A stretch of 64,000 bases of DNA from Triatoma infestans (taxonomy: Eukaryota > Arthropoda > Insecta > Hemiptera > Reduviidae). The stretch is from NCBI GenBank assembly GCA_011037195.1, contig JAAEAF010014403.1, positions 155,701-219,700 of the forward strand, written 5' to 3'. This document shows, in pieces, positions 1-9,892 of this stretch. How positions within the stretch are numbered: position 1 is the stretch's first letter; every line of letters starts with the position of its first letter. Position numbers and translations under genes: made by a program. Below the pieces are notes generated by a model. It had not been told where the DNA came from. It worked only from the letters and a program-made list of their open reading frames with translations, and made no database searches.

Positions 1-132
1 TGTGTAGATAAAACGTTACGTTGTCATGCATGCAACATATGCATATGTGCCCTAATTTTTAAGGGGGAAAAGCGAGTCTAAGCGTATACGATACACGCCA
101 CTATGCCTAAGAAGAGAGTACATACAGCGCCT
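1..132 (-). other. 3' flank / 3' UTR of the R2-like LINE
   Basis: This is the sequence downstream of the stop codon of the minus-strand LINE remnant. It holds no ORF and contains short palindromes around 28-50 (TGCATGCA, CATATGCATATG). The 3' end of the element was not found and may lie beyond the left edge of the window. Confidence 0.45.
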
Positions 133-475
133 TCAACCATAGATGTGATGGTTAATTATCCCCAAAGAATCTATAATTATGGACTCCCCTATACTCCCTA
201 AATTCTCCTGATCAATGCCTACCTCCTTGAAGAAGTCTAAGGTCAACCTCGGTATGGTGCCCCTTGACCCAAACCAAAGTCCACGGACCTGAAATTCTCT
301 TTCCCCAAATTGCTCCCTGAATTTTTCTTGGTAGTAGGGGTTACACTTTCCATAAATGGACTTCTTCTCGAGGCGAACGTTCATGGCTTGGTGCTTATCA
401 TTGTTCTCATACCGCACTGTAGGGTCAATTATCAGTGCTTCCTTTGATCCTTTTTTGAATGCTACGATGTCGCAT
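133..475 (-). pseudogene. Restriction-like endonuclease domain of the R2-like LINE
   Basis: In the frame after the break, the minus strand reads VCDIVAFKKGSKEALIIDPT and continues with VRYENNDKHQAMNVRLEKK to a stop just before 133. Two acidic residues spaced as D-x(~15)-D in hydrophobic strands, followed by basic residues, match the nuclease of R2-type LINEs, which nicks the target DNA to prime reverse transcription. The usual Pro before the first Asp is Cys here. Protein ends IINHHIYG. Confidence 0.78.
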
Positions 476-851
476 ACCTTGTTGACCCCTCGATGTCAAT
501 GCCATACACCTCCTCGAAACATTCATAGCCTTCGTCATTTAGAAGCTCCATCAGTGTGTGTTTTACTCGGTTGTGGCGTCGAGTGACAAGAAGCATGTTA
601 TTTGGACAATTGCCCAGCACGTGAGCTGGTGTTTCAGACTCTCGGCCGCATTTGCGGCAGAGGGATCCAACATCTCCTGCCACCTGGTTGCCAACACCAG
701 GAACACCACGAAGGGGAGCGTAGTTTGCGTTTAGTTTTATTGCATTGATCCACTCCGAGCCAGAAAGCAGCTGTTTGTTGACCACAAATCGGTTACCTTG
801 CGGAGCTTCTTTAAAATGATTAACACCAATCCCCTGCCACTTGCACTTCAC
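462..851 (-). pseudogene. CCHC knuckle and linker of the R2-like LINE (domain segment)
   Basis: This open segment of the pseudogene encodes SEWINAIKLNANYAPLRG followed by CRKCGRESETPAHVLGNC. The latter is a C-x2-C-x7-H-x4-C zinc knuckle, and VTRRHNRV follows it. In R2-type proteins this block sits between the RT thumb and the nuclease and binds nucleic acid. The frame closes just after GIDIEG; the correct continuation (VNKVCDIVAFKKG) is in the next frame, so one base has been gained or lost near 475. Confidence 0.82.
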
Positions 852-2273
852 CCATTAATCAAATGTCCCTTCCCGAAGTATCTGCCTTATTTTCCTCACT
901 CCAAAGTGTGCCGAGTCTCCTTCTGCAGGATCTAAATCCAGACGGCTCATACACAGCTCCTCTTCCTCTTGATAGTTGAAGACGAGCTGAAATTGAGCAT
1001 CTGGACAGCTTTTGGGGTATTGACAGATGCTGCAGTGGCGCTTCCCACTAACACCGGAGCAGTCCCAATCCTCGGTAACGGCGCGGAGCATATAGCATCG
1101 CTGTAGAAGTACTGGCAGGAAGTCCCAACATGGCCTTCACACTCCTTCTAATGATAACATCCACCCCCTCGAGAAAAGATGGAGTAAGTTTTGTCAGCGG
1201 CGCAGTCTGCAAGGGATAAGTCATGGAGGGGAAAGCGTACTGGTTAAGTTCATTCAGCTTCTGGTCGGCTTTCAGTAGGCTTGAGATGGTTAACTTATTT
1301 AAGTTATCATTAATTTTGTGGACCGCACCTTCATTGACCACCAGTTCATCCGAAAAAGAGCAATCCAGATACTTAATGGTGTCATTTTCGCCCGCTGAAT
1401 CTATATGCCCACCGTTCTCCAGGTGCAGCCTCTTTCTCTGAAGGACACCATCTTTCAATAATAGAGCTGTACTCTTTCTAGGGTTGATTGCTAGGCCTAT
1501 TCCCTCATTGCTGTTTGGACCTCACCGACCGCTCTCTCCGCTGCCTTCTCATTACGGGCTATAATAGCCTGATCATCGGCAAAACCTGTCAAAATAAGAG
1601 GAATCCGCCCCTCATAAAGTCTGTAGCCCAGTTGATTCGCTGCTCGGGGATCATATATTTCGTTATACATGTGATCTACTGTTGCATTCATAAGAGTTGT
1701 GGACAGAGGTCCGCCCTGAGGCACTCCCCTTCGTACGGCAATGGCGTTCGTTTTAACAGCTCCTGTACATACTCTTATAAAGTTATTCTCCACAAAGGAC
1801 ATAATGGTTTTACTCAGGTCTTCTGAAACTCCTTTGGCTTTCAAAGTCAGGGCAATGTGTTTGTGGCCGACATTGTCACGTCAAGGAACGCTACTGCTTC
1901 CTCTCGTTTGTTCTTCTTGGCATCACTTAGAACTGCATCTATCAGTCGTGCATTAACATGGCAGCCTGGGAGACCTTTGACGAATCCTCTCTGACTGCTA
2001 TGAAATGAAATTTGCTGTCTCAGTTCGCTGTCAAGTACCTTTTCTAAGATACGTCTGAGTATGGAATATATTGTGATGGGCCTCCATGAAGTTATATCCG
2101 AAGCTGCTCCTTTGCCTTTATATAAGAGAACAGTTCTTCCCTCTCGAAGGGGCTCAGGTATATGGCCGGTTCTTAATATTATCTCGAATATGGCTTTGAT
2201 AATATGTGAAATATCAAGTGCTTTAACACTCCGAATGAGATCACCATCAGGCACTGGAGAGGTATCCATCGAT

Positions 2274-2279
2274 ATTGAC
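2274..2279. repeat. Target-site duplication, left copy (ATTGAC)
   Basis: ATTGAC abuts the left end of the TIR element. The right flank has ATTG-C followed by TTTATTGC, so the second copy appears to have lost one base. Removing the element and one copy restores the LINE frame (AVHKAIK joined to SISMDTS), which supports a 6 bp duplication. Confidence 0.7.
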
Positions 2280-2324
2280 AGTAGGGTAGTTAGGGGGTTT
2301 CTGGGCCAGGGACTATGATCTCTC

Positions 2325-2440
2325 TGACGTCATCATCCAAATCGATGGCCAATAAATTACAAATTATATATTAAATTATAAATATGAGCCTAATTTAAGA
2401 ACTCATCCAAATCAATGAGCCTAACTTAAAGATGACGTCA
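2325..2440. promoter_or_regulatory. Two TGACGTCA palindromes in the left TIR
   Basis: TGACGTCA occurs at 2325-2332 and 2433-2440, each within the context ATGATGACGTCA or its complement. This is the full CRE / bZIP palindrome. Because the pair is mirrored in the right TIR it may bind a host bZIP factor or an element protein; binding itself is inference. Confidence 0.5.
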
Positions 2441-2565
2441 TCACATCATTCAATTCGAAGACGATTAAATTACAAATAAATTATATATATATTAAATATA
2501 AATTAAATTATAAATAATTAAATTATAAATATAAATAAATTATAAATAATTAAATAAAATGAAAT

Positions 2566-2651
2566 AAAAAAGTTGATTTTCCTGGAATCGAACCTTAATT
2601 GTTGAGTTAGAAGTCGGTGATGCAGCCCACTAGACCAAAGCGGTCACTTAG
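2566..2651 (-). ncRNA. tRNA-like pol III unit, left TIR, pointing outward
   Basis: On the minus strand the A box TGGTCTAGTGGG (2626-2637) is followed 30-odd bases later by a perfect B box GGTTCGATTCC (2584-2594) and then a run of six T (2566-2571), the usual pol III stop. The A and B boxes equal those of tRNA-Glu/Asp. Acceptor, anticodon and T stems do not pair well, so this is a tRNA-derived promoter or SINE-like head, not a working tRNA. Transcription would leave the element. Confidence 0.6.
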
Positions 2652-2904
2652 TTCACACCAGTAAATTATTATATATAAGTATGTTGCCCCCCAGGAAAAT
2701 AAAACAAGGTAGTTTAACATTTATTTCATTATAGGGGCATTTAACATATCTTTTAATAATTGATATATCTTAAACGTTATTAGCAGTGGGTGGGGGAAAC
2801 AAAAAATAACATTTCTTTAATAATGTATATGGGTGTTATTTAACACCATGATATATAGCAAAAACTAATTATGTGAGAATAAGACGAAAATAATATAAAT
2901 TAAA

Positions 2905-2980
2905 GCCAATACAATACTAAAGCCAATAATACAATATTACAGCCAATATTTACTTCAACAAACAATGTCTTAGTCGCTAG
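2905..2980 (+). repeat. AAAGCCAATA short repeats at the PLE 5' junction
   Basis: The word (A)AAGCCAATA recurs three times (about 2903, 2921 and 2940 with one change) before the ORF opens. Such short tandem words at a PLE 5' edge could be junction or target-derived sequence; no function is shown. Confidence 0.35.
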
Positions 2981-3211
2981 GTTACACCTAAATACGCTAC
3001 CATCAACATAAAAGCTACCACACCCGCAGCACGAAAAACAATTATCCAAGCACAGAAAATCTGGATTAAAAACGAAATACGTACACTTTACCAAAAAAAG
3101 GAAAAACTAAACAGACAGCTGAAAGACACACACATTGAACTTGCCAATCAATACCCTAGTTCAATCTTTAATCATTACTACAACCAGATAAGTGACAAAC
3201 TTACGAAACAA

Positions 3212-5239
3212 ATGGAACGTAAATACAAAACACTAAACAAAAAACTCGACAACCTCCAAAAATCACAGAACACTCAATACAAAAAACAACAAACCCAGGC
3301 ATTCCACCCACGAACTGTAAACCTCACAAACATTACGTTTACACCAATCGAAACCGAACTTCTAGACAAGGGACTTAAATACAATCTCAAGAGCACGAAC
3401 CACACCAAGAACATTGAACAACTTGCCATTGACACTGAACTTGCGATAACTTTACTACCACACGGTGAACAGGAACACGCTCGCCATATCGCCGCAAACA
3501 TAATAAAAGACTTACAGAAACAACAAACGCACAGTAACACAGACGGACAAGAAGAAAGAACTGCCGGTAGAATACGGAAAAAACTCAAAGATAATAACCT
3601 TATAATCACAAAAGCCGACAAAGGGAACAGCACGGTAATAATGACACACGACGACTACGTAAACAAAACCCTAGAATTCATAAACAACAATACATATACA
3701 CAACTCAAAAAGGACCCAACAAAAAACTTCCAACAACAAGTAAAAACTGCTATAAAGAACGCAACACTAGTAATACCACCCCGCGAAGCCTTCAAATATA
3801 CTTGCATGAACCCCGCAGCACCCATTCTAAATGCACTCCCAAAAATACACAAACCCAATATTCCCATCAGACCCGTCGTAAACTACACAACGGCACCAGC
3901 ATACAAGTTGACACAGCATCTGGCAGCGGTAATAAAAAACAAAGTAAAACTGAATGACACTTACAATATAAGAAACACACAACACCTAATCCAGTTAACA
4001 GAAAATATAAAACTCACCCCCAATTCCCGTTTGCTGTCCCTTGACATTACCAACCTATACACCTCCATACCAATCACGGACACACTGGACTTAATGAAAC
4101 AGAAGTTGGAACGAGAAGAATCCATGCAATTCGTCCGCCAACTCACGAACTTGGTACAAACCACAACGACACAAAACTACTTTAGATTTAACAACAAGTT
4201 CTACCTCGCTACCGACGGACTGGGAATGGGGCACCCCACATCGGCCATACTATCAGAAATATTTATACAAAACATGGAGGAAACTTACGTACCCAAACTG
4301 AAAGAGGAGTTCGGCGTAACGTTTTATGCACGATACGTGGACGATTTATTCCTCATATTGCAAAACGACATAGACGTAGACAAAATAGTACAGTACCTTA
4401 ACAACATAAACAAGAAAATAAAATTCACATACGAAAAAGAAACGAACAACACCCTCAACTTCTTGGACATGAAACTCACAAGAACCGACCATAAAATAGA
4501 GTACGGAATATACAGAAAAGCAACTACATCGGATGCTATCATACCGCACAATTCCAACCACCCCACCCAACACAAACTAGCTGCACTTAGACACCTAACG
4601 AACAGACTTAAATACACACCCCTCACACCCGCGAACCACACACAAGAATTGCAGACAATCTACAAAATAGCTGAAAACAATGGGTACAATACAAACATCG
4701 TTAATAAACTCCTCAAAAACGAACCACACCACCGAAATAGGACTGACAAAAAAACAGCAGACAAATTCGCCACATTCACATATATTGGAAGCCACACGTA
4801 CAAACTCACAAATTTTTTCAAAAAACTGGGCATTAAGACATCCTTCCGGACAAACAACAAATTAGGCAAAAAACTCCGCACTCGTACCGAGTTCACTGAC
4901 GTGTATGACAGCAGTGGGGTCTACGAGTTGAAGTGCCCGGACTGTGACAACATTTACGTGGGGCAGACCGGCAGAAAAATCAAGGAACGATTTACCGAAC
5001 ACATCAGATCATACAAATACAACAAAGTTGACTCAAATTACGCCAATCACCTAAAAACTAACAAACACAAACCCGATGACATAACGACCACGATGAAACT
5101 AATACACTCTGGCCACAAAGGACGACGACTTGACATAGTAGAACAACTCGAAATATATAAACGAAAAACACAAAACTTAATAAATGAACAGACAAAATTT
5201 GCTAGTGAACCATTATTCAGAACACTCTTCCCACAATAG
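3212..5239 (+). CDS. Penelope-like element polyprotein: reverse transcriptase + GIY-YIG endonuclease
   Basis: An intact 675-residue frame. From the N-terminus: a Lys/Gln-rich coiled region (1-110), ITKADKGN (~132), PKIHKP (~210), SLDITNLYTSIP with catalytic Asp (~278), GLGMGHPTS (~336, motif B), ARYVDDLF with the Asp pair (~377), LNFLDM and YRKATTSD (~434). Then comes the GIY-YIG nuclease: GVYELKCPDC, IYVGQTGRKIKERFTEH (~581-597), ANHLKTNKH and the distal Glu in LDIVEQLE. All catalytic positions expected in the family are present, so the protein may be active. The frame stays open 77 codons upstream to a stop at 2978-2980 and that stretch looks coding (IWIKNEIRTLYQKKEKLNRQ), so the true start or a splice site may lie upstream of this Met. 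The coding strand is rich in A and C and poor in G and T, which creates long antisense frames that should be ignored. Confidence 0.93.
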   Translation: MERKYKTLNKKLDNLQKSQNTQYKKQQTQAFHPRTVNLTNITFTPIETELLDKGLKYNLKSTNHTKNIEQLAIDTELAITLLPHGEQEHARHIAANIIKDLQKQQTHSNTDGQEERTAGRIRKKLKDNNLIITKADKGNSTVIMTHDDYVNKTLEFINNNTYTQLKKDPTKNFQQQVKTAIKNATLVIPPREAFKYTCMNPAAPILNALPKIHKPNIPIRPVVNYTTAPAYKLTQHLAAVIKNKVKLNDTYNIRNTQHLIQLTENIKLTPNSRLLSLDITNLYTSIPITDTLDLMKQKLEREESMQFVRQLTNLVQTTTTQNYFRFNNKFYLATDGLGMGHPTSAILSEIFIQNMEETYVPKLKEEFGVTFYARYVDDLFLILQNDIDVDKIVQYLNNINKKIKFTYEKETNNTLNFLDMKLTRTDHKIEYGIYRKATTSDAIIPHNSNHPTQHKLAALRHLTNRLKYTPLTPANHTQELQTIYKIAENNGYNTNIVNKLLKNEPHHRNRTDKKTADKFATFTYIGSHTYKLTNFFKKLGIKTSFRTNNKLGKKLRTRTEFTDVYDSSGVYELKCPDCDNIYVGQTGRKIKERFTEHIRSYKYNKVDSNYANHLKTNKHKPDDITTTMKLIHSGHKGRRLDIVEQLEIYKRKTQNLINEQTKFASEPLFRTLFPQ

Positions 5240-5904
5240 CAACAGAAACACAATTACACACGCAACAAATAGTTCTTAAATAGATTTTAAGGTTAGGTTT
5301 AGTTTTAAATCTACTATGTACATATAACTTTACTAGTTTAGATATATATATATTTAAAAAAAAAATTGCGTATTTGGATGATGTATGTGAGTGATGATGT
5401 GACATGGTTTGTGGGATGCATAATAAAAAACTTAATTATATAAGAAAACATAATTAGGTATACATGCTTGCTAGCATGTGAGGGTGCGTGAAAAAGAGAA
5501 AGAATGACTGGAATTTCTTAATTCTTTGGAACTGGAAAACTTAACTTAATTATATAAAAAATCGTCCAGTTTTAAACGAATGAATGAATTTTAAAAATGT
5601 TAGTTTAATCGTTGTTTAATTTTATTTAGATTTATTTTGTGTATCTTATTTTTTATTTTTTGTATATTCTTAATATTTTGGTTAGTTAATTGTGAAATAA
5701 GTCTTCCTCCAACAACAGAGTTTAAAGATTAGACCCCCGCGTCCACTGTAAGAAAAGAATTTGCCCTTTAACAACCCAAACACGTGTTTTCCCACCCATC
5801 TGGCCACATCCCTTTACCTAGTTTAAGAGTTTAGTATTTAAGAATACACCTCAGTTAGTGTGAAACTAAGTCTCTGTACGAGTCTGTGTTGGCACACTGT
5901 CTGA
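5240..5904 (+). other. PLE 3' region between ORF and ribozyme
   Basis: AT-rich non-coding DNA with no frame of note. From about 5700 the sequence becomes more mixed and ends in a segment (CTGTACGAGTCTGTG, ACACTGTCTGA) that resembles the region just 5' of the ribozyme copies at 55.1-55.3 kb. It is therefore probably part of the PLE pseudo-LTR. Confidence 0.45.
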
Positions 5905-5965
5905 AGAACGCATCCTGAAGATGGGCGAACGCCCGAAACCGGTCGATGACCACAAAATGAAGCAG
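5905..5965 (+). ncRNA. Hammerhead ribozyme of the PLE
   Basis: The core CTGAAGA (5915-5921) is followed by stem II GGGCG-AA-CGCCC, the GAAA box (5935-5938), a tiny palindromic stem III (ACCGGT) and GTC, with predicted cleavage after 5944. Stem I is CATC (5911-5914) with GATG (5945-5948). This is the type I arrangement with minimal stem III known from PLEs. One extra T separates the CTGAAGA box from stem II. All core residues are kept, so self-cleavage is plausible. Confidence 0.78.
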
Positions 5966-5990
5966 GCTACCACGGAAAATGTCTCTGAAA

Positions 5991-6118
5991 ATTGGACATG
6001 CTTTAGCATTATTAAACAACATCTTAGACAATTAATGGGGTCAAAATAAAACAAATTGGACATGCTTTAGCATTATTAAACAACATCTTAGACAATTAAT
6101 GGGGTCAAAATAAAACAA
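5991..6118 (+). repeat. Two tandem 64 bp units
   Basis: ATTGGACATGCTTTAGC... starts at 5991 and again at 6055, with identical sequence across the unit, and a broken third start at 6119. It sits directly after the PLE 3' end, so slippage or the PLE integration itself may have made it. Confidence 0.85.
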
Positions 6119-7139
6119 ATTGGCATCTCTAAAAAACACAACATCTTAGACACAAAATAATATAAAAAAACGTTATAGGGCAAACCAATGGGCAATAAGG
6201 TACAAATGAAACAAGTATATTAGACATCTCTCTAAAAAAAAAAAAACAACATCTTAGACATAAAATAATATTAAATGCGGGTAAATTATGTGGGAATATT
6301 AATTGGCAGTGGAGGATGATATATTAATCCATTTAACCTCTAAGGTGGAAAGATTGAGCTCTTCACCACATCGCCATAATGCACACCGTTGGGAGGTTTG
6401 AAATGAAAATACTTCTCAATTAAAACCAATATTTGTTTAAACTGCAATATAAACTTGCAACTAAATCTACATTAATATATAAAGTGTAAAACATACCCCC
6501 ACTCCCTGGCAATGTAGTAAGGTGGCTAACTCAGGACTAAACTTGTACGTTTGACTATGTTCTTCTAGCGGCTTAGCTAGGTTGAAGAGTTAATGAACAT
6601 TACCCCCCACTAATATGTTTAAATGAGGTCATCAATTAACAAACGCCCATAAAACAGAATCACCCCGCTAATGAGATCACCATTGAAGTACAAAGCTAAA
6701 TAATAAACTGTCTTGGGGTCTGATAAAAAGAATGACTCATTATACTGTGATAATAGAATTATAATAAATTTTGCAATAAAAGAATGACTCATTATAATAA
6801 TTTATTTGGTATTACTTAACACCATTTAGACAAAATATATTAAACATTATACTAGCAATAAGAATGAGTAAACTATCACATAATGGAGAAAAATAGACAA
6901 GTTAATTGACACCATTTTAGACACGCAAAATGTTGATACAATTATGACAGGGGGAATCGTGGCCTGTAAACGTCATTATGTTAAATTATTGATGTAATAT
7001 TAAACATTGCATAAACTAATAAAAGTAAGGTAAAAAAATCAACAAAGGAAGTGACTTTGCACATATAGATGCAATATAAGTTCACATAGTCGATGTAATT
7101 ATTTTTGACAAACAACATCTTTTTTTAAAATGTTTTATA
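6119..7139. other. AT-rich interior of the TIR element, no gene
   Basis: No coding frame or RNA gene was recognised. The word CATCTTAGAC recurs after 6140 and 6250, and AGAATGACTCATTATA recurs near 6730 and 6780. Confidence 0.5.
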
Positions 7140-7700
7140 TTTGCCATGCATACATACACAAAAACATAACTTTTACACAAATACTAATACTTAAACATAA
7201 CTTTACATAAATACATAAAACAGAACTTAAACTGAACTTTTACATACAAACACACACACAAATACATAAAACAGAACTTTGCACACACAAATACATAAAC
7301 AGAACTTAAACTGAACTTTTACATACAAACACACACACAAATACATAAAACAGAACTTTACACACACAAAAATACATAAAACAGAACAATACAGAAACAG
7401 AAAAATACAGCAAAAGTATTAAAACATAAAACCATACTAGTTTTAAAACAAACTAGTATTAAACAAAAAAAACAGAACAATGCAGAAAAAGTATTAAAAC
7501 ATAAAAAAACAAAAAAACATGAAAAACATACTAGTTTTAAAACAAACTAGTATTAAACAAAAAACAGAACAATACAGAAAAAGTATTAAAACATAAAACC
7601 ATACTAGTTTTAAACAAACTAATATTAAACAAAAAAGTAAAAAATACAAAAACATGCAAGTATTAAACAAAAAAAACAGTGCAACAATTTCCAACTTGAG
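7140..7700. repeat. Degenerate tandem repeats (CA-rich and CTAGTTTTAAA units)
   Basis: Between about 7150 and 7400 there are repeated blocks of ACATACAAACACACACACAA plus ATACATAAAACAGAACTT. Between 7425 and 7680 a ~75-130 bp unit with ACCATACTAGTTTTAAA and CAAACTAGTATTAAAC recurs at least three times. A long antisense frame here is low-complexity (mostly Phe, Leu, Cys) and is not a gene. Confidence 0.75.
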
Positions 7701-9435
7701 AAGCAATGGGATATGGTTTATAGAGTTTATAAATAGTTGATTGGGATTGTTTTCTAGCAGCTTCCTTAATATATTCTTAGACATTAAAAAAATCCATCGT
7801 CCTATGCACTTCCCCACCTCCATTATGTGGTATAGTGATGTTTATAGGGTACGTTTAAGCATTCATATTACCTTTTCTCACATATTCACTAAATGCCATG
7901 TAATTACATCAATAGAGGTGTTTATTCAATCACCATGAGCTATTATTTAAACTAACACCAACTTAAAAGATATGTAAAATTTAACTCAGCCTACCCAATC
8001 TTAATATTTCTGCATGTTTAAAATGTTAGGTTAAGTAATTGTATCAAAAAATGTTTATTTAATAGTTTGTTAGACTTCGGGTTTTTAACATACCTGTGAC
8101 GTTTATGACCTATCAATTAAGCTGTTTATTTTTTCCAACACAAAGATGTGACTCACACGTTGTTAATATATGTTATAAATTGTTTTCGTAATTACATTAA
8201 TATTTTGTGTGGGAGTTTTTATTACCTTATTCAATCATCATTAGTTTTTAACTCAATGCTATTATATATAACGTTTTAGTTTAAAATGTAACACCAACTT
8301 AAAAGATATGTAAAATTAACTGTTTATTTTTACCCCCCACCATAATCACCAATGTCTTAAGATGTTTTAAATAAACCAATTGTTTTACTTCTAATATATA
8401 TAACATTTAAACACACATGTTCTATAATTATATCAATAGAGGTGTTTGTATAAGGTGTCATTTTTTTTTTAAAACGATATTAATATATGCCGTCCCCCCA
8501 CAACCAATTAATATTCTCACATAATTACATTCTTTTTTATGTTTAAGACGTTTTACTTCTAATATATATAACATTTAAACACACATAGAGGTTGCAAGGT
8601 GTCATTTTATTGAAAATGATGTTAATATATGCTGCCCAACCAATAGTTTACTTTGTGTTCTTACTGTAATCGCAAATGTCTTAAGATGTTTCATTTTTCG
8701 CCTCACATATTTGTCATTAGTTTATACCTCAATTGCTATATATAATGATTATTTTGCTGTTTTTTTTAAATATACCATTTGTATTATCTCAATAAGTTTG
8801 CTATTTATAATGAATATTGTGTTTTTAGATATGGCAATTTTTACTTGTTTTACCTTATGTCATATAATTACATTCTTTTTTTTATTTTTATGTCTTAAGA
8901 TGTTTTGAATAAACCATTTGTTTTATTTATACCTCAATTAGTTTGCAATATATAATGAATATTGTGTTTTAGATATGTCAATTTTTACTTGGTTTATTGC
9001 CACATATTCGCCATTAGTTTGCAACTGTTTTAACATTTTTATGTCTTAAGATGAATAATAAATACATTAATATGTTTTATTTTCACTCACATAGTTTGCT
9101 TGTTGTTTTGTAACTTATTTATGTCTTAAGATGTTGTCTAATATTCCATTTTTTTTTCACCCCTTACCCATATAACGTTCTAATATTATTTTAAGATGTT
9201 ATGTTTTTTGTCACATATTCGCCATTAGTTTAACATTTACTTAAGATGAATAATAAATACATTAATATGTCGTTCTAATATTATTTGTGGCTAAGATTTT
9301 TTTGGATACATCAATTTTATGTCTTAAGATGGATAATAAATACATTAATATGTCAATTTGTTTTATTTTACCATTAGTTTGCAACTGTTTTAACATTTTT
9401 ATGCCTTAAGATGTTGTTTAATACATTAATATGCC
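7701..9435. other. AT-rich interior, TTAAGATG-word region, no gene
   Basis: No gene seen. GTCTTAAGATG and AATAAATACATTAATATG recur many times from 8650 to 9430. These are the reverse complement of the CATCTTAGAC words left of centre, so the inside of the element is loosely mirror-organised, like its ends. Confidence 0.5.
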
Positions 9436-9689
9436 AATTTATATTATTTTCGTCTTATTCTCACATAATTAGTTTTTGCTATATATCATGGTGTTAAATA
9501 ACACCCATATACATTATTAAAGAAATGTTATTTTTTGTTTCCCCCACCCACTGCTAATAACGTTTAAGATGTATCAATTATTAAAAGATATGTTAAATGC
9601 CCCTATAATGAAATAAATGTTAAACTACCTTGTTTTATTTTCCTGGGGGGCAACATACTTATATATAATAATTTACTAGTGTGAACTAA

Positions 9690-9771
9690 GTGACCGCTTT
9701 GGTCTAGTGGGCTGCATCACCGACTTCTAACTCAACAATTAAGGTTCGATTCCAGGAAAATCAACTTTTTT
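9690..9771 (+). ncRNA. tRNA-like pol III unit, right TIR, pointing outward
   Basis: A box TGGTCTAGTGGG (9700-9711), perfect B box GGTTCGATTCC (9743-9753) and terminator TTTTTT (9766-9771). It is the mirror copy of the left unit. GACC and GGTC at its 5' end can form a small hairpin (9692-9704), but a tRNA cloverleaf does not form. Confidence 0.6.
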
Positions 9772-9892
9772 ATTTCATTTTATTTAATTATTTATAATTT
9801 ATTTATATTTATAATTTAATTATTTATAATTTAATTTATATTTAATATATAATTTATTTGTAATTTAATCGTCTTCGAATTGAATGATGTGA

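Larger units (their letters stand above)
133..2273 (-). pseudogene. R2-superfamily LINE, 3' part: reverse transcriptase and restriction-like endonuclease (broken)
   Basis: Minus-strand fragments in shifting frames give one collinear protein. Reading leftwards they show: TSPVPDG at the RT N-terminus, SWRPI (RT motif 2), QRGF, VAFLDV (motif A), RRGVPQGGPLS (motif B), FADD (motif C, catalytic aspartates kept), a thumb ending in YRGLGLL, a C-x2-C-x7-H-x4-C knuckle, and an endonuclease segment with DIV...ALIIDPTVRYE. This order, with the knuckle before a PD-D/EXK-type nuclease, is the hallmark of target-primed LINEs of the R2 superfamily. Frame changes near 1845, 1460-1500, 1050-1090 and 462-475 and an in-frame stop at 852-854 make it a pseudogene. 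No 28S rDNA flank is recognised, so R2 itself is not shown; a related clade is as likely. The N-terminal part lies at 10051-11043, beyond the 7.77 kb insertion. Confidence 0.88.
2280..2901 (+). repeat. Left terminal inverted repeat
   Basis: It pairs with 9436-10050 in inverted orientation, with only scattered substitutions and short indels. In order inward it holds: the AGTAGG terminus, a GGGGGTTTCTGGGCC block, two TGACGTCA palindromes, AT-rich tandem TAAATTATAAA words, a tRNA-like unit on the minus strand and a GGGTGTTATTTAACACC hairpin near 2830-2846. Homology stops at 2901, where the PLE-like sequence begins. Confidence 0.88.
2902..5990 (+). mobile_element. Penelope-like retroelement, nested
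   Basis: This segment begins exactly where TIR homology stops. It contains the RT-GIY-YIG ORF, about 660 bp of downstream sequence and a hammerhead ribozyme, and ends near GGAAAATGTCTC, the same 3' word found beside the ribozyme copies at 55.1-55.4 kb. PLEs insert by target-primed reverse transcription using a GIY-YIG nuclease, and often carry hammerheads in their terminal repeats. No second ribozyme copy is seen 5' of the ORF, so the 5' pseudo-LTR is missing or too divergent. Confidence 0.75.

Noticed and set aside
3274..5405. Several long minus-strand frames opposite the PLE ORF
   Set aside because: They are shadows caused by the A/C-rich coding strand; they are Cys/Phe/Val-rich without motifs.
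7140..7700. CRISPR-like array
   Set aside because: Units are degenerate and contiguous with no unique spacers, and the DNA is eukaryotic.
7494..7823. A 109-residue minus-strand frame
   Set aside because: Low-complexity Phe/Leu/Cys sequence over tandem AT-rich repeats.
9690..9771. A functional tRNA gene in each TIR
   Set aside because: A and B boxes are good, but acceptor, anticodon and T stems do not pair and no sensible anticodon loop forms.
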